Counted from the stretch's first letter, positions 17,506-29,370 are shown. The stretch is DNA of 64,000 nt from Mammaliicoccus lentus (GCF_002902755.1 NZ_PPRS01000022.1:1-64000), one strand, 5' to 3'. The notes: generated by a model not told the origin, from the letters alone. Numbers and translations are program-made.

Positions 17506-18708
17506 TTAATTTTCTTTTATTACCTTATTATCTTCTATTTCATATGGCCCTGAATCATCTTTATAATATTTATTATATCTGCGTTTAAATAAAGTAAATA
17601 CGTGTGTTACAGCTACTTTAATAATAGCATATGCTGGGATTCCCAGAATAACACCTATTATGCCAGCTAAATTACCTGCACATAACAATACAAATATAAT
17701 TGTAAGTGGATGAATTTTCATCGTTTTACCCATAATATTTGGCGAAATGAAATGCCCTTCTAAAAATTGTACTGCTGCCCAAACGATTGCAAGTTTAAGT
17801 AGCATAAATGGTGAATCAATCGCTGCCAATACGATTGCTGGTGAAATAGCTATCATAGGCCCTAGATAAGGCACTACACTTGTCACAGCAGCAATACTTG
17901 CTAATGTTAATGCGTAATCAAGTCCAATGATTGAATAGCCAATAAATAGTAATACACCAATACAGAATGCTACAATCATTTGTCCTTGAATATATGAACC
18001 AACTTGAAGGTTCATTTTATCAATTAAATCATGTGTATCTCTTCTAAATTTAGGAGGCATTAAACTAATGAAATAGTTTCTAAATTTTTCTCCATCTTTC
18101 AATAAGAAAAATAACACAAATGGGAATGTCGCTATAATAACAACAACATGCGTAATAGTAGAAACAAATGATTGGAATTTGTCTCCGAAACTACCTACTG
18201 AATTTGATATTTTTTTAGGAATATCACTAAAGTTTTGTTGTAACCAATTTTGAGCTTGAGTGTAATAATCCGCTATAAACGAATTTTTGGATAACTGTTT
18301 AATTTTATCGCTAAACTCATCTATATAAGTAGGTAAGTTTTTTGAAAAACTTTCTATTTGATGCTGTACGACTGGAATCAATAAAGTAACTATAAACGTA
18401 ATACCAGCAATGATAATAAGTAGTAAAATAAGGATTCCCCATAATCGTGAAATATTCATTCTTTCCATAAAGTTTACTATTGGGTTAAATAAATAAAATG
18501 CTATAAACGCAACAATAATTGGGCCAATTAAAGTTGTCGTTACTGTGATTAATGGTTCGAAGATAAATGAAACTTTTTGGAATATAAATACCGTTAAACC
18601 AATGAGTATAAGCAGACCTAAAATAAAATAAATATCTCGGCCTCCAAAAAATCTCATAAATCTTGTTTCTTTACCGTTCGAACCTCGACTTCGTGATTCT
18701 TTTTCCAA
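17506..18708 (-). CDS. AI-2E family transporter
   Basis: This 400-residue protein has about eight membrane segments and the family features SYIQGQMIVAFCIGVLLFIG and the loop PYLGPMIAISPAIVLA. A central cytosolic or periplasmic stretch (about residues 120-190) is hydrophilic and helical. The family name refers to one member that releases autoinducer-2; others are Na+/H+ antiporters or of unknown role, so the name does not fix the substrate. It lies between mprF and ptsG with its own terminator, and probably forms a single-gene unit. Confidence 0.9.
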   Translation of the reverse strand: MEKESRSRGSNGKETRFMRFFGGRDIYFILGLLILIGLTVFIFQKVSFIFEPLITVTTTLIGPIIVAFIAFYLFNPIVNFMERMNISRLWGILILLLIIIAGITFIVTLLIPVVQHQIESFSKNLPTYIDEFSDKIKQLSKNSFIADYYTQAQNWLQQNFSDIPKKISNSVGSFGDKFQSFVSTITHVVVIIATFPFVLFFLLKDGEKFRNYFISLMPPKFRRDTHDLIDKMNLQVGSYIQGQMIVAFCIGVLLFIGYSIIGLDYALTLASIAAVTSVVPYLGPMIAISPAIVLAAIDSPFMLLKLAIVWAAVQFLEGHFISPNIMGKTMKIHPLTIIFVLLCAGNLAGIIGVILGIPAYAIIKVAVTHVFTLFKRRYNKYYKDDSGPYEIEDNKVIKEN

Positions 18709-18826
18709 GAATAGCCCTCCTTGTATTAATTTATAGTCTATTATACCCTAATCGACGAAGTTTAACAGTAAAATTTTACATCAATTGTTTACATAATAAT
18801 TTTATGATTTATCATAAAAAAATAAA

Positions 18827-18860
18827 AAAGAGAAGAATCTATTTGAAGATTCTTCTCTTT
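18827..18860. terminator. Terminator of ptsG
   Basis: AAAGAGAAGAATCT pairs with AGATTCTTCTCTTT around a 6-base loop, directly downstream of the ptsG stop codon. Confidence 0.88.
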
Positions 18861-18867
18861 ATATATT

Positions 18868-20934
18868 CTATTTAACAATAAAGATTTTATCGCCTTGTTC
18901 TACTTTTCCTTTAACTAATGTTTCTAACTTAGAATCATTAAGGTTTGTTACAACAATCGGTGTTACTGTGCTATCTGCATGTTTTTTAATATAATCTAAA
19001 TCAACTTTCATTAGAGGTTGGCCTTTAATAATATCAGTATTAGCTTCTGCTAATATTTCAAATCCTTGACCTTCTAACTGAACAGTTTCTAGACCAAAAT
19101 GAATTAACAGCTCAATACCTTCTTTTGATTCTAGTCCAATAGCGTGTTTAGTAGGGAATGTCATTTTTAGTTTACCGTCAAATGGTGCTACAACTTCACC
19201 TGTTTCTGGAATAATTGCTATGCCATCACCCATCATTTTCTCGGAAAACACTTTATCTGGCACTTCACTAATATCTATGATTTCACCTTTAATAGGAGAA
19301 TAAATTGTTGCACCGCCTTCAGCTAAAATAGCTAAACTTTCTTTATCTCCTTCTTCCGTAACTGTCGTTTCACTAGGTTTCGTAATTTCGCCTGAAATAA
19401 TACGTCCCATATCATGTTTTATTTGATCAGATTTAGGCCCAAATATCGCTTGAATATTATTACCTACTTCAAGTACACCTGAAGCACCTAAACTTCTAAG
19501 TTCTGATTTATCAACTTTCGTTTTATCTAAAACTTCTACACGTAATCTTGTAATACAAGCATCTAAATGTTTGATGTTATTTTGACCACCCATTGCTTCT
19601 AACACATCAAATGGTAATTCTGATACTGAACTTTTACGTGATTCTGTTTCTTTATCTTCTCTTCCGGGTGTTTTCAAATTGAATTTCTTAATTGCGAACG
19701 TAAATAAGAAATAATAAACTAATGCATAAATGATACCTACTGGAATAACCAATATTGCGTTGGTGCGATCCCAGTTTAATAAACCATATAATACGTAATC
19801 AATAAATCCACCAGAGAACGTCATACCTATTTGAATATGTAATAAATGCATCACTAAAAATGAAGTACCTGCTAATATAACATGTATTCCATATAAAACT
19901 GGTGCAACGAATAGGAATGAGAATTCTAATGGCTCTGTAATACCCGTTAAGAATGAAGTAAGCCCTGCAGACAACATTAATCCACCGACAACTTTTTTGC
20001 GTTCTGGACGAGCTTGACGATATATTGCATATGCAGCCGCTGGTAAACCAAACATCATAAATGGATATTTACCAGTAGTAAATGCCCCAGCTGTAAATGG
20101 TACTTTATCTTTAACTTGTGCCATAAATATACTTTGATCTCCACGAACTAATTCTCCAGCTTTATTTACATAACTTCCGAATTCAAACCAAAACGGCGAA
20201 TAAAAAATATGATGTAGTCCAAATGGAATTAAAGATCTCTCAATAATTCCAAATATAAATGTCGTTAAAGCTAAATTTTTACCTAATAAAAATGTAGATA
20301 AGTTATTTAAAGCTTCTTGTATCGGTGGCCAAGCAAATGACAAAACAATACCTGTAACGATGGCTACTACAGATGTAATAATTGGAACAAATCGTTTACC
20401 TGCGAAAAACCCTAAAAATGGTGGTAAATTTATGTTGAAATATTTGTTATAGCACCAGGCTGCTAAAGCTCCCATTATAATACCACCAAATACCCCTGTT
20501 TGTAGTGTTGGTATACCTAGAACTAATGCATGTGATGGCTCTCTAGCAGCTTGGCTAAGTGTTTCAGCCCCTTTACTATAAGAGTATATGTTATCTATTG
20601 TAATGCCTTTTATAACACCCATTGTAGTATTCATAATAAGATAACCTACTAACGCTGCTAAACCTGCTACGCCATCTCCTCCAGCTAAACCTAAAGCAGT
20701 ACCAATAGCAAAGAGTAAAGGTAAATTATCAAATATAATTTGACCTGAAGACTCCATAACAGATGCAATCATTACAATAATATCTGTTTTTAACCAAGGT
20801 GCAATTTCAATAAATTGAGCGTTTTTCATTGCGTTACCAAACGCAAGTAAAATTCCCGCTGCTGGTAATATTGCAACTGGTAACATTAAAGCTTTCCCAA
20901 TACGTTGTAATTGACCAAAAAATTTCTTAAACAT
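18868..20934 (-). CDS. ptsG: Glucose-specific PTS enzyme IICBA
   Basis: This 688-residue protein carries all three glucose PTS domains in the order IIC-IIB-IIA. IIC is a membrane domain (about 1-400) that translocates glucose. IIB is phosphorylated on Cys460 in [14 protein letters not shown] is phosphorylated on His612 in [17 protein letters not shown]. Length agrees with staphylococcal PtsG (about 681). The gene follows glcT on the same strand, and a terminator hairpin lies in the intervening leader. Transcription should proceed into ptsG only when glucose lets GlcT block that hairpin. Confidence 0.97.
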   Translation of the reverse strand: MFKKFFGQLQRIGKALMLPVAILPAAGILLAFGNAMKNAQFIEIAPWLKTDIIVMIASVMESSGQIIFDNLPLLFAIGTALGLAGGDGVAGLAALVGYLIMNTTMGVIKGITIDNIYSYSKGAETLSQAAREPSHALVLGIPTLQTGVFGGIIMGALAAWCYNKYFNINLPPFLGFFAGKRFVPIITSVVAIVTGIVLSFAWPPIQEALNNLSTFLLGKNLALTTFIFGIIERSLIPFGLHHIFYSPFWFEFGSYVNKAGELVRGDQSIFMAQVKDKVPFTAGAFTTGKYPFMMFGLPAAAYAIYRQARPERKKVVGGLMLSAGLTSFLTGITEPLEFSFLFVAPVLYGIHVILAGTSFLVMHLLHIQIGMTFSGGFIDYVLYGLLNWDRTNAILVIPVGIIYALVYYFLFTFAIKKFNLKTPGREDKETESRKSSVSELPFDVLEAMGGQNNIKHLDACITRLRVEVLDKTKVDKSELRSLGASGVLEVGNNIQAIFGPKSDQIKHDMGRIISGEITKPSETTVTEEGDKESLAILAEGGATIYSPIKGEIIDISEVPDKVFSEKMMGDGIAIIPETGEVVAPFDGKLKMTFPTKHAIGLESKEGIELLIHFGLETVQLEGQGFEILAEANTDIIKGQPLMKVDLDYIKKHADSTVTPIVVTNLNDSKLETLVKGKVEQGDKIFIVK

Positions 20935-20980
20935 TGTAAAACCCTCCCATTGTTTAACTCAATAAATTACAGCACAAAAA

Positions 20981-21030
20981 AGGCATGAGCAAGAAACCTA
21001 CCATAAGGTAATGTTTATTTGCTCATGCCT
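20981..21030 (-). promoter_or_regulatory. GlcT-controlled antiterminator/terminator in the ptsG leader
   Basis: On the minus strand AGGCATGAGCAAA pairs with TTGCTCATGCCT and is followed by seven U residues. It lies between the glcT stop (21052) and the ptsG start (20934). Leaders of this kind in staphylococci and Bacillus contain an RNA antiterminator that overlaps the 5' arm of the terminator and is bound by GlcT. I can see the terminator clearly but not fold the competing structure. Confidence 0.8.
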
Positions 21031-21051
21031 GACGAAACAGTAACACGCAAT

Positions 21052-21888
21052 TTATAAGTTATTATTAAAGCGTTGGATGTGCATTGTTAAATATGCTAAT
21101 TCAGATTCATAAACTGGCCTCTTTAACTGTGTTTGCATCATCTTCACTATCTTTACAGCAATATTATAGCACAGTGGATATTGCGCTTTCAATAACAATT
21201 CAATATCAGTTGCATCCGGAATTCTTTCATCTGCTAAGACTCTTTGAATCGCAAAATGTAAGTGTCTTACAAAACGACTATAATTAATACTATTCTTATC
21301 TATATTAACTTCAAGGCCCTCTTCTATTATAATAATTGACTTCTGTATAATTTGTTTTATATTATTTATGTCGTTAAGTGAATGATTTTCTTCAGCTGAA
21401 TGGATATGTAATGCTATAAATCCAGCTTCTGACTCAATAAACTGTAAATCTAACTTTTCATTTAAAGCTTTAACAGCGTTTTCAGCAATTTGATATTCCC
21501 TTGGATAAAGCACTTCTGTCTCTTTTAAAAATGGATTATGAACATGAATGCCTTCTTCTATTCGCTTTATTGCAAATACAATATGATCAGTTAATGAAAT
21601 GAGCGTTTTTTCACTTACACTACCGCCCAACTGTTTATCAATTCCATTTACTACTTCTAATATTGTATTAAATACGTGTTCACTCGTTCCGTTTAATAAC
21701 TGTGTATATCTATCTTTATCTCTCTCAGATTCTAATAAGTAAACTTTCTCTATTAAATCTGTATCAATTTCTTCACCTTGTTTTTTACCAAAACTAATCC
21801 CCTTGCCTATTAAAATTACTTCTTTTTGATAATAGTTAGCAACTAACACATTATTATTGAGTGTTTTTTCGATAATATATTTTCCCAT
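21052..21888 (-). CDS. glcT: BglG-family transcriptional antiterminator GlcT
   Basis: This 278-residue protein has an N-terminal RNA-binding domain (IEKTLNNNVLVANYYQKEVI, about residues 5-60) and two PTS-regulated domains (PRD1 about 65-170, PRD2 about 175-278). Conserved histidines lie in LTDHIVFAI, GFIALHIHSAEE, FVRHLHFAIQR and LAYLTMHIQRF. Unphosphorylated GlcT binds the ptsG leader and allows transcription; EII-mediated phosphorylation in the absence of glucose turns it off. It sits directly upstream of ptsG in the same direction, as in S. carnosus and B. subtilis. Confidence 0.95.
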   Translation of the reverse strand: MGKYIIEKTLNNNVLVANYYQKEVILIGKGISFGKKQGEEIDTDLIEKVYLLESERDKDRYTQLLNGTSEHVFNTILEVVNGIDKQLGGSVSEKTLISLTDHIVFAIKRIEEGIHVHNPFLKETEVLYPREYQIAENAVKALNEKLDLQFIESEAGFIALHIHSAEENHSLNDINNIKQIIQKSIIIIEEGLEVNIDKNSINYSRFVRHLHFAIQRVLADERIPDATDIELLLKAQYPLCYNIAVKIVKMMQTQLKRPVYESELAYLTMHIQRFNNNL

Positions 21889-21986
21889 ATAAAAACCTCA
21901 TTCTGAAGACCTATTACATATTATACAATTGATGCTAATATAATGATAGATATAATATATCAATAAATTTATAGGACGTGAGTCAT

Positions 21987-22970
21987 GTGAGAAACTTAAA
22001 AACATACATTATTTCTATACTATCCGTTTTAGTTATTGCTACTATTTTTTATCCGAAGCAACAAGCTCAAGCAGTAACTGAAGAAGCTTGGGATAACGCA
22101 GTTACTGTTTATGGAGCAGCTTTAGAGAATAACCCTTCATCTAAAGAAACAACTTCAAATCTTTTAGGTACAAAAAACAGTGATAAAACAACATATGTTA
22201 ATGCTGAAGATTTAAATAAATACTTGAATATGCAGTCATCAAACGATGTACTCAAATCTAGCATTCGTATAACGAAAACTTCTAAAGGTAGTGGCTTGAA
22301 TTTAACAATCAACCAAGATCAAGGTCAAATCACTAAAGTTACAGAAGATACTTACAAAAATGCTCTAATGACAGCTGGTATTAAAGATGCTGACGTTACA
22401 ATCGCGTCAAGTGAAGATGTTACAGGAGAAAGTGCACTTGCAGGGGTTTATAAAGCCTTCGAAGCACAAGGTGAATCTATAGATTCAAACAGAACACAAG
22501 TAGCACAAGAAGAGCTATCTACAATAAACGAGATATCTGAAGAGAATAAAGGTCAAGAAGGATTCTCTCAATCACAACTTAACAAGACAGTGGCAGAATC
22601 TAAACAAGCAGTTGCTGAAAAATCCGGGAATGTTTCAGTAACTGAAATTACAAATATCGTAAATCAAAAAATTGAAGATAACGGATTAACAAACATCATT
22701 AATGAAAATCAAGTTAACAAAATTGTTAATGTAATCGATAGTGCTCAAAAAGACGGTATTTTCGATGGAGAAAATGCTAAAGACTTTATTAAGAACTCTA
22801 AAGATTATGTTAATGACATAGTTAAGTCAGATGATTTCAAAAATGCTAAGAAAAAAGCAGAAGACTTAGGAAATAACATTAAAGATAAATTACAAGACGA
22901 AGGACTATGGGATAAAATCGTCAACGCAATTAAAGATATCTTTAATTCAATCGCTAATTTATTTAAATAA
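21987..22970 (+). CDS. Secreted DUF1002 (YpuA-like) protein
   Basis: This protein of about 327 residues starts with a cleavable signal peptide (hydrophobic core about residues 7-22, then AQA before VTEEAWD). The mature part has the DUF1002 layout: VYGAALENNPSSKETTSNLLG, then ALMTAGIKDADVTIASSEDVTGESAL. A helical C-terminal half rich in Asn, Lys and Asp is predicted to be extended. I chose GTG 21987 because AGGA lies about 10 bases before it; GTG 21978 is too close. Its function is not known. It stands alone, with no operon partner. Confidence 0.82.
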   Translation: MRNLKTYIISILSVLVIATIFYPKQQAQAVTEEAWDNAVTVYGAALENNPSSKETTSNLLGTKNSDKTTYVNAEDLNKYLNMQSSNDVLKSSIRITKTSKGSGLNLTINQDQGQITKVTEDTYKNALMTAGIKDADVTIASSEDVTGESALAGVYKAFEAQGESIDSNRTQVAQEELSTINEISEENKGQEGFSQSQLNKTVAESKQAVAEKSGNVSVTEITNIVNQKIEDNGLTNIINENQVNKIVNVIDSAQKDGIFDGENAKDFIKNSKDYVNDIVKSDDFKNAKKKAEDLGNNIKDKLQDEGLWDKIVNAIKDIFNSIANLFK

Positions 22971-22990
22971 TTTTAGTGAATATACAAAAT

Positions 22991-23028
22991 AATGAGGCTG
23001 GGACATAAATACATGTCTCAGCCTCATT
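22991..23028. terminator. Terminator of the DUF1002 gene (GACAT-type hairpin)
   Basis: AATGAGGCTGGGACAT pairs with ATGTCTCAGCCTCATT around a short loop, allowing G-T pairs, and a T run follows. It belongs to the dispersed GACAT hairpin family of this window. Confidence 0.85.
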
Positions 23029-23050
23029 TTTACATTCAAAACATAAAAAA

Positions 23051-23073
23051 GACTGCCGATTTTCTCGGCAGTC
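23051..23073 (-). terminator. Terminator of alsT
   Basis: GACTGCCGA pairs with TCGGCAGTC around a 5-base loop, with six A just to the left giving a minus-strand U run. Confidence 0.85.
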
Positions 23074-23110
23074 CTAAGTAACATTTTCATTCATTTTTTA
23101 TAAATGATAA

Positions 23111-24670
23111 TTATTGATCTTTCTTATCATCATTTAAAGTTTCATCTTTATTTTCTGAAACATTTTCTTCTTCTGAATCTACAGTTGGCTTATTTTTCTT
23201 TTTCACTGCTGTATCTTCATTTCTACTATATGGGTTATTGCCCCAAGCTTCAATATTACTGAAGTTTGCTTTTAAGTTTTCTATTTTAAATACTGGATTT
23301 AATTTACGTTTTCTTTGGTCTCGATAGTCTTTCGCTACTTCAAACACGACTGTAGCTAGACCGAATAATGCTACGATATTAATAACCGCCATTAATCCCA
23401 TAAATAAATCTGCAGTATCCCAAACAGTTTGTACTTGTACAACTGAACCAACGAATACCATTCCAACAACTAATAATCTAAAAATAAACATTATAAATTT
23501 ATTTTTCGTTAAATATTCAATATTAGCTTGTCCATAGTAATAGTTACCAATAATAGATGAGAATGCAAACATAAATACTGCAATAGTTAAGAATATACCA
23601 CCAAACTCACCTACATGTGTTGTTAAAGCTTGTTGTGTAACTGCTACACCTTGTTCTGCATCTGCTCCAAATTGTAAGTCAGTATATAGCAGTAACATAA
23701 TTGCAGTAGCTGAACAAATAATTAATGTATCAAAAAATACACCTAATGATTGAATTAAACCTTGTTTTACTGGGTGACTTACGGCTGCAGTTGCTGCGGC
23801 GTTTGCTGCAGAACCCATACCAGCTTCGTTTGAGAATAACCCACGTTTAATACCTTGCATTAATGCAAAACCAATTGCACCACCAAATGCTGGGTGTAAT
23901 CCAAAAGCACTTTTTACGATGTTTTGTAACATTGGAATAATTTGATCAACATTCATCGCTAAGATGTAGCCTACTAATATAATGTAACCGACTGCCATAA
24001 TTGGAACGATGAAAGAAGATACTGTTGCAATACTTCTAACACCACCAAAAATAACAATCCCAGTTATAATAGCTAAAATAACACCTGTTATAATATTAGA
24101 AAATTCATATTGCTCATTTAAAGATGCAGCAATTGTATTAGATTGCACAGTATTAAATACAAATGCAAAAGTAACTGTAATTAATACTGCAAAGATAACA
24201 CCTAGCCATTTTTGACCAAGTCCACGTTCTATGTAGTATGCTGGGCCGCCTCTAAAACCGCCCTCTTCATCTTTTACTTTATATACTTGAGCTAAAGTAG
24301 CTTCAAAGAATGCGCTGGCTGCACCGATAAATGCAATAACCCACATCCAGAATACAGCACCAGGTCCACCAAGAACGATAGCTGTAGCTACACCGGCAAT
24401 ATTACCAGTACCTACGCGTGAAGCCGCACTAATTGCAAATGCTTGGAAAGATGATATACCTTTTTTCCCATCTTCAAGTGTTTCTGGCTTTTCAAAAATA
24501 ATTCTAAACATTTCTGGCAGCCATCTAAGTTGTACAACTCTAGAACTAATTGTGAAGAATACTCCTGCCAGTAAAAGTAAGAAAATTAAGTTTTGCGTCC
24601 AAATTAAATCATTACCCCATTGAACAAAGTCATGAAACCATCTTGGGATATAACTATCAAAGTCTTTCAA
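23111..24670 (-). CDS. alsT: Sodium:alanine/glycine symporter (AGCS family)
   Basis: This 519-residue membrane protein has about eleven hydrophobic segments and the AGCS signatures AISAASRVGTGNIAGVATAI and RGLFSNEAGMGSAANAAATA. The family imports alanine, glycine or glutamine together with Na+ or H+. A charged C-terminal tail (from about residue 470, rich in Lys, Glu and Asp) is cytosolic. Translation appears to start at a TTG (24668-24670) after GAGGGA. It lies downstream of parC but has its own leader of about 85 bases. The position next to topoisomerase IV genes is also known in S. aureus. Confidence 0.93.
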   Translation of the reverse strand: MKDFDSYIPRWFHDFVQWGNDLIWTQNLIFLLLLAGVFFTISSRVVQLRWLPEMFRIIFEKPETLEDGKKGISSFQAFAISAASRVGTGNIAGVATAIVLGGPGAVFWMWVIAFIGAASAFFEATLAQVYKVKDEEGGFRGGPAYYIERGLGQKWLGVIFAVLITVTFAFVFNTVQSNTIAASLNEQYEFSNIITGVILAIITGIVIFGGVRSIATVSSFIVPIMAVGYIILVGYILAMNVDQIIPMLQNIVKSAFGLHPAFGGAIGFALMQGIKRGLFSNEAGMGSAANAAATAAVSHPVKQGLIQSLGVFFDTLIICSATAIMLLLYTDLQFGADAEQGVAVTQQALTTHVGEFGGIFLTIAVFMFAFSSIIGNYYYGQANIEYLTKNKFIMFIFRLLVVGMVFVGSVVQVQTVWDTADLFMGLMAVINIVALFGLATVVFEVAKDYRDQRKRKLNPVFKIENLKANFSNIEAWGNNPYSRNEDTAVKKKNKPTVDSEEENVSENKDETLNDDKKDQ

Positions 24671-24755
24671 ACAAATCCCTCAATTCTAAATAAAATTAGT
24701 CTAATAAATCATTATCATGATTTTACCATGACAATTAGTATATGACTATATTTTT

Positions 24756-27170
24756 TTATTCAAGTGCTTTTTCATCGAAGTATGCATCTATGACTTGACC
24801 AAACTCACTTTCATCAACAATAAATCTACCATTTGTATATCTTTCGCTGTAATTAAAGTCTTTAGTGTCTACTTTAATGACGTCTTTTTCAGATAAAATT
24901 ATACAAGTTTCATTTTCAGAAAGAGTTAAAGCTTTTATAATTTTATGTGATTTTGATTTTAATTCTTTTAATATCATTAAACCACGTTGAGATCTTTTCG
25001 CGGGAACAAATTGGTCTGCTTTCATATGTTTTACTGAACCACGATCTGTGACAATGAATACTGATTTGTTACTTGGTAAAGTTTCTGTCATGACCACATT
25101 ATCATTATCTTTTAAGTTAATGGATTTAACACCAGCAGCTTTTAATCCTATGTCTGATAGTTCATCTGTATCATATGTTAAGCTCATACCTTTTTCAGTT
25201 ATCACTGTTAAAAGTTCATCTTCTGTTATTTTCAATACTGAAATAACTTCATCATCATCTTTTAGTTTCATTGCAACTAACGGTCTTGTAATTCTAGATG
25301 CTTTAAATTTATCATTTGTCGATTTCTTAATCATGCCGTTTTTTGTAGCAATAATATAATTAGATTCTGGTTTGAAATCAGTTTCAAAGAATATATCTAT
25401 AATTCTTTCGTCATCACCGATAGGAATCATCTGTGAAACATGTTTACCTAATTCTTTCCACTTTAAATCGGCTATTTCATGTACAGGAATGAATAAATAA
25501 TGACCTTTCGAAGTAAAAGCAATTAGCGTATCTTGTGTGTTTACTTTTTGATGTTTTAACAAATAATCTCCATCTTTTAAGCCAACTTCTTCAACACCAC
25601 TTGCTTGATAGCTTCTATTTGAAGTTCTTTTAACATATCCATCGCGTGTCATAGAAACAATCGTTTCTTCACTTGGTACAAGAATTTCTTTTTCAATTTT
25701 AATTTCAGAGATTTTTTCTTCTATGTCTGTTTTTCTTTCATCACTAAATTCTTTTTTCACAGATCTTAATTCTGATTTAATCACTTTTAACAATGAACTT
25801 TCATTATTTAAAATATCTTTCAGACGCTCTATTGTTTTCTTTAATTCATCGAATTCTTCTTCTAGAGATACAATATCTGTATTTGTTAAACGATATAATT
25901 GTAGCATTACGATTGCTTCTGCTTGTTCTTCAGTAAATTTATATTTTGCAATTAAGTTTTCTTTAGCATCACGTTTATTGTTAGAAGCTCTAATTGTTTC
26001 TATTACCTCATCAAGTATAGATAAAGCTTTTATCAAACCTTCAACGATATGCATACGCTTTTCAGCTTGAGAGAGTTCATATTGAGAACGTTTAGTAACA
26101 ACTTCTTTTTGATGTTCAATATAGCTCTCTAAAATCTCTTTAAGTCCTAATAACTCTGGTCTTCTCTTATTAATTGCAACCATATTGAAATGATATAAAA
26201 CTTGTAGATCAGTATTTTTATATAAATAATTTAGAACGCCTTCACTATTTATATCTTTTTTAAGCTCAATTGCTATTCTTAAACCTTCTCTATCAGTTTC
26301 ATCACGAACTTCAACGATGCCTTCTATTTTTTTGTCAGCTCGTAGTTCATCAATTTTTTTAACTAAACTACCTTTGTTCACTTCAAAAGGAACTTCTGAA
26401 ACGATAATTTGTTCTCTTCCGCCACGTATTTGTTCTATTTCTACTTTACTTCTTACAACTATTTTACCTTTACCAGTTTTGTAAGCCTTTTTAATACCAT
26501 CTAAACCTTGAATAATACCACCGGTAGGGAAATCAGGTCCTTTAATAAATTTAATAAGTTCATCTATTGTTGTAGTAGGTTTATCTATTAATTTTAGTGT
26601 CGCATCAATAACTTCACCTAAATTATGTGGTGGAATATCAGTCGCATAACCCGCAGAAATACCAGTAGAACCATTTACTAATAAATTCGGATATCTCGCT
26701 GGTAAAACCATAGGCTCCATTGCTGTATCATCAAAGTTTTGAACATGTTCTACTGTTTCTTTATCTATATCTTGAAGCAGTATTTCTGCTAATTTACTAA
26801 GTTTAGCCTCTGTATAACGCATTGCTGCTGGAGGATCATTATCGATACTACCATTGTTACCATGCATTTCAATCAATACATGTCTTAGTTTCCAATCTTG
26901 GCTCATACGAACCATTGCATCATATACCGATGAGTCACCATGAGGGTGGTAATTACCGATTACGTTACCTACTGTTTTCGCACTTTTTCTAAAGTTTCGC
27001 TCATAAGTGTTACCATCTTTGTACATTGCAAATAAAATTCTCCGTTGTACTGGCTTCAAACCATCACGTACATCAGGAAGTGCTCGGTCTTGGATAATAT
27101 ATTTACTATACCGACCGAATCTATCCCCTATAACATCTTCTAAAGGAAGGTTTTGTATTTGTTCAACCAT
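24756..27170 (-). CDS. parC: DNA topoisomerase IV subunit A
   Basis: This 804-residue subunit cuts and rejoins DNA in the ParC2ParE2 complex that separates daughter chromosomes. The active-site Tyr lies in [11 protein letters not shown] near residue 119. The quinolone-determining segment [15 protein letters not shown] has Ser80 and Asp84. Ser80 is the susceptible form and Asp84 is the normal residue in several staphylococci, so I see no resistance change here. A C-terminal beta-propeller (about 500-800) wraps DNA. The start overlaps the parE stop by one base. Confidence 0.97.
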   Translation of the reverse strand: MVEQIQNLPLEDVIGDRFGRYSKYIIQDRALPDVRDGLKPVQRRILFAMYKDGNTYERNFRKSAKTVGNVIGNYHPHGDSSVYDAMVRMSQDWKLRHVLIEMHGNNGSIDNDPPAAMRYTEAKLSKLAEILLQDIDKETVEHVQNFDDTAMEPMVLPARYPNLLVNGSTGISAGYATDIPPHNLGEVIDATLKLIDKPTTTIDELIKFIKGPDFPTGGIIQGLDGIKKAYKTGKGKIVVRSKVEIEQIRGGREQIIVSEVPFEVNKGSLVKKIDELRADKKIEGIVEVRDETDREGLRIAIELKKDINSEGVLNYLYKNTDLQVLYHFNMVAINKRRPELLGLKEILESYIEHQKEVVTKRSQYELSQAEKRMHIVEGLIKALSILDEVIETIRASNNKRDAKENLIAKYKFTEEQAEAIVMLQLYRLTNTDIVSLEEEFDELKKTIERLKDILNNESSLLKVIKSELRSVKKEFSDERKTDIEEKISEIKIEKEILVPSEETIVSMTRDGYVKRTSNRSYQASGVEEVGLKDGDYLLKHQKVNTQDTLIAFTSKGHYLFIPVHEIADLKWKELGKHVSQMIPIGDDERIIDIFFETDFKPESNYIIATKNGMIKKSTNDKFKASRITRPLVAMKLKDDDEVISVLKITEDELLTVITEKGMSLTYDTDELSDIGLKAAGVKSINLKDNDNVVMTETLPSNKSVFIVTDRGSVKHMKADQFVPAKRSQRGLMILKELKSKSHKIIKALTLSENETCIILSEKDVIKVDTKDFNYSERYTNGRFIVDESEFGQVIDAYFDEKALE

Positions 27171-29170
27171 TAATTAACTTCCCCCTCTGTTTCTATTTCA
27201 TCATCAAGCAGCTGAATATCATCACTTTCAAGTATGCTTTGATCTTCTTGCATACCAAATTGGACGTGTCTTTCAATCCATTCTCTACGCGGCTCAACTT
27301 TGTCACCCATTAATGTTGTCACACGTCTTTGTGAACGTACTTCGTCATCTATGCTTACTCTAATTAATGTTCTTGTTTCTGGATCCATAGTTGTTTCCCA
27401 TAGTTGGTCAGCATTCATTTCACCTAAACCTTTATATCTTTGCAGTGTGAAACCTTTACCGAGCTTTTTCATTAATACTTCTAAATCTTCATCTGTCCAT
27501 GCATATTCAACTTGTTTCTTTTTACCTTTACCTTTTTCTACTTTATATAAAGGTGGTAATGCAATATACACGCGACCTGCTTCTAATAAAGGTCTCATAT
27601 ATTTAAAGAAGAATGTTAAAAGTAATACTTGAATGTGAGCACCATCTGTATCGGCATCTGTCATGATGATAACTTTTTTGTAATTACTGTCTTCTAAACT
27701 AAAGTCAGCACCTACACCCGCACCAATAGTATGAATAATCGTATTGATTTCTTCATTTTTAAATATATCTTCAAGTTTAGCTTTTTCAGTATTAATAACT
27801 TTACCTCTTAAAGGTAAGATCGCTTGGAATTTACGATCTCTTCCTAATTTAGCTGAACCACCTGCAGAGTCACCCTCTACTAAGTATAGTTCATTTTTCT
27901 CAGTATTTTTACTTTGAGCAGGCGTTAGCTTACCTGAGAGCAACGTTTCTTTCCTTTTATTCTTCTTACCATTTCTCGCTTCTTCTCTAGCTTTACGTGC
28001 AGCTTCACGCGCTTGAGATGCTTTTACAGCTTTCTTTAATAATGACTTAGATAATTGTCCTTTCTCTTCTAAATAGAAAGGTAATTGATCAGATATTACT
28101 GAATCTACGGCAGCTCTTGCTTCAGTCGTACCTAATTTAGATTTAGTTTGTCCTTCAAATTGTAGTAAATCCTCTGGAATACGCACTGAAATAATAGCTG
28201 TTAAACCTTCACGAATATCGCTACCATCTAAGTTTTTATCTTTTGCTTTTAATTCTCCAATTTTTCGAGCATATTCATTAAATACTCTTGTAAAAGAAGC
28301 TTTTAGTGCCGTTTCATGTGTTCCACCATCTTTAGTACGAACATTATTCACAAAACTTAAAATAGTTTCTGAATACTGATCGTTAAACTGAAAACTAATA
28401 TCCACTTCAATTTGATTAGAAGTGCCAGTAAACATTGCAACATCATGTAGCACATCTTTGCCTTCATTCAAATATTTAACAAACTCTTTAATACCATCTT
28501 CATAATGATAAAAAACTTCATTAGGCTCTTCGCCTCTTAAGTCTTTTATTTTAATTTTGAGCGCTTTTAATAGAAACGCAGATTCTTGTAGTCTTTCACA
28601 CAATGTTTCAAAATTATAATGAGTAGAATTTTTAAATATTGTTGGATCTGGTTTGAAATGTACAGTTGTTCCAGTTTTTCTCGTCTTCCCCTTTTTCTCT
28701 AATGTTGTAACTGGTCTACCGCCTTTTTCAAATCTTTGTTTATACGTATGGCCTTCTCTGTGAATCGTTACTTCTAACCATTCACTAAGTGCGTTCACTA
28801 CAGATGCACCTACACCATGTAATCCACCTGATGTCTTATAGCCTCCTTGGCCAAATTTACCACCAGCGTGTAAAACTGTGAAAATAACTTCAGGTGTTGG
28901 TTTGCCGGTTTTGTGCAATCCTGTTGGCATACCTCTACCGTTATCAGAAACAGAAATACTATTATCTTTATGTATTGTTACTTCTATTTCAGTACCATAC
29001 CCATTTAAAATTTCGTCAACAGAGTTATCTACAATTTCATAAACTAAATGGTGAAGTCCGCGAACATCTGTTGAACCGATGTACATACCAGGTCTTTTTC
29101 TAACAGCTTCAAGACCTTCGAGTACTTGAATTGAATCTTCACCATATTGAACTTTTGCTTGTTTATTCAA
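27170..29170 (-). CDS. parE: DNA topoisomerase IV subunit B
   Basis: This 666-residue subunit binds and hydrolyses ATP to drive strand passage. The N-terminal GHKL domain has the ATP-site segments [17 protein letters not shown] and GRGMPTGLH and [20 protein letters not shown]. The Toprim domain starts at [20 protein letters not shown], with [11 protein letters not shown] further on. The C-terminal end is acidic. It forms an operon with parC and is preceded by a LexA box, which fits published S. aureus SOS data for this pair as I recall. Confidence 0.97.
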   Translation of the reverse strand: MNKQAKVQYGEDSIQVLEGLEAVRKRPGMYIGSTDVRGLHHLVYEIVDNSVDEILNGYGTEIEVTIHKDNSISVSDNGRGMPTGLHKTGKPTPEVIFTVLHAGGKFGQGGYKTSGGLHGVGASVVNALSEWLEVTIHREGHTYKQRFEKGGRPVTTLEKKGKTRKTGTTVHFKPDPTIFKNSTHYNFETLCERLQESAFLLKALKIKIKDLRGEEPNEVFYHYEDGIKEFVKYLNEGKDVLHDVAMFTGTSNQIEVDISFQFNDQYSETILSFVNNVRTKDGGTHETALKASFTRVFNEYARKIGELKAKDKNLDGSDIREGLTAIISVRIPEDLLQFEGQTKSKLGTTEARAAVDSVISDQLPFYLEEKGQLSKSLLKKAVKASQAREAARKAREEARNGKKNKRKETLLSGKLTPAQSKNTEKNELYLVEGDSAGGSAKLGRDRKFQAILPLRGKVINTEKAKLEDIFKNEEINTIIHTIGAGVGADFSLEDSNYKKVIIMTDADTDGAHIQVLLLTFFFKYMRPLLEAGRVYIALPPLYKVEKGKGKKKQVEYAWTDEDLEVLMKKLGKGFTLQRYKGLGEMNADQLWETTMDPETRTLIRVSIDDEVRSQRRVTTLMGDKVEPRREWIERHVQFGMQEDQSILESDDIQLLDDEIETEGEVN

Positions 29171-29184
29171 TATTTCTCCTCCTA

Positions 29185-29198
29185 CAAACGTACGTTCG
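29185..29198. promoter_or_regulatory. LexA (SOS) box of parE-parC
   Basis: CAAACGTACGTTCG, read on the minus strand as CGAACGTACGTTTG, agrees with the SOS box CGAACNNNNGTTYG. It lies 15-28 bases upstream of the parE start, where LexA would block transcription. Confidence 0.85.
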
Positions 29199-29370
29199 TT
29201 TTTTTACTATACATTAGTTATTTTGTTATAAATCTCCGGAAAATGCAAGTCCTATCGCTAATAGTAGTACAATTTCACTTTATATCTTATGGTAAAATCA
29301 TATTTTAAATAGTAACCTATTTCTAGTTATGGTAAACTATTAGTACCTGCTAACAAAGGAGTGTTTTATA

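Noticed and set aside
26919-26934. ParC Asp84 as a quinolone resistance change
   Set aside because: Asp at this position is, to my knowledge, normal in several staphylococci, and Ser80 is unchanged.
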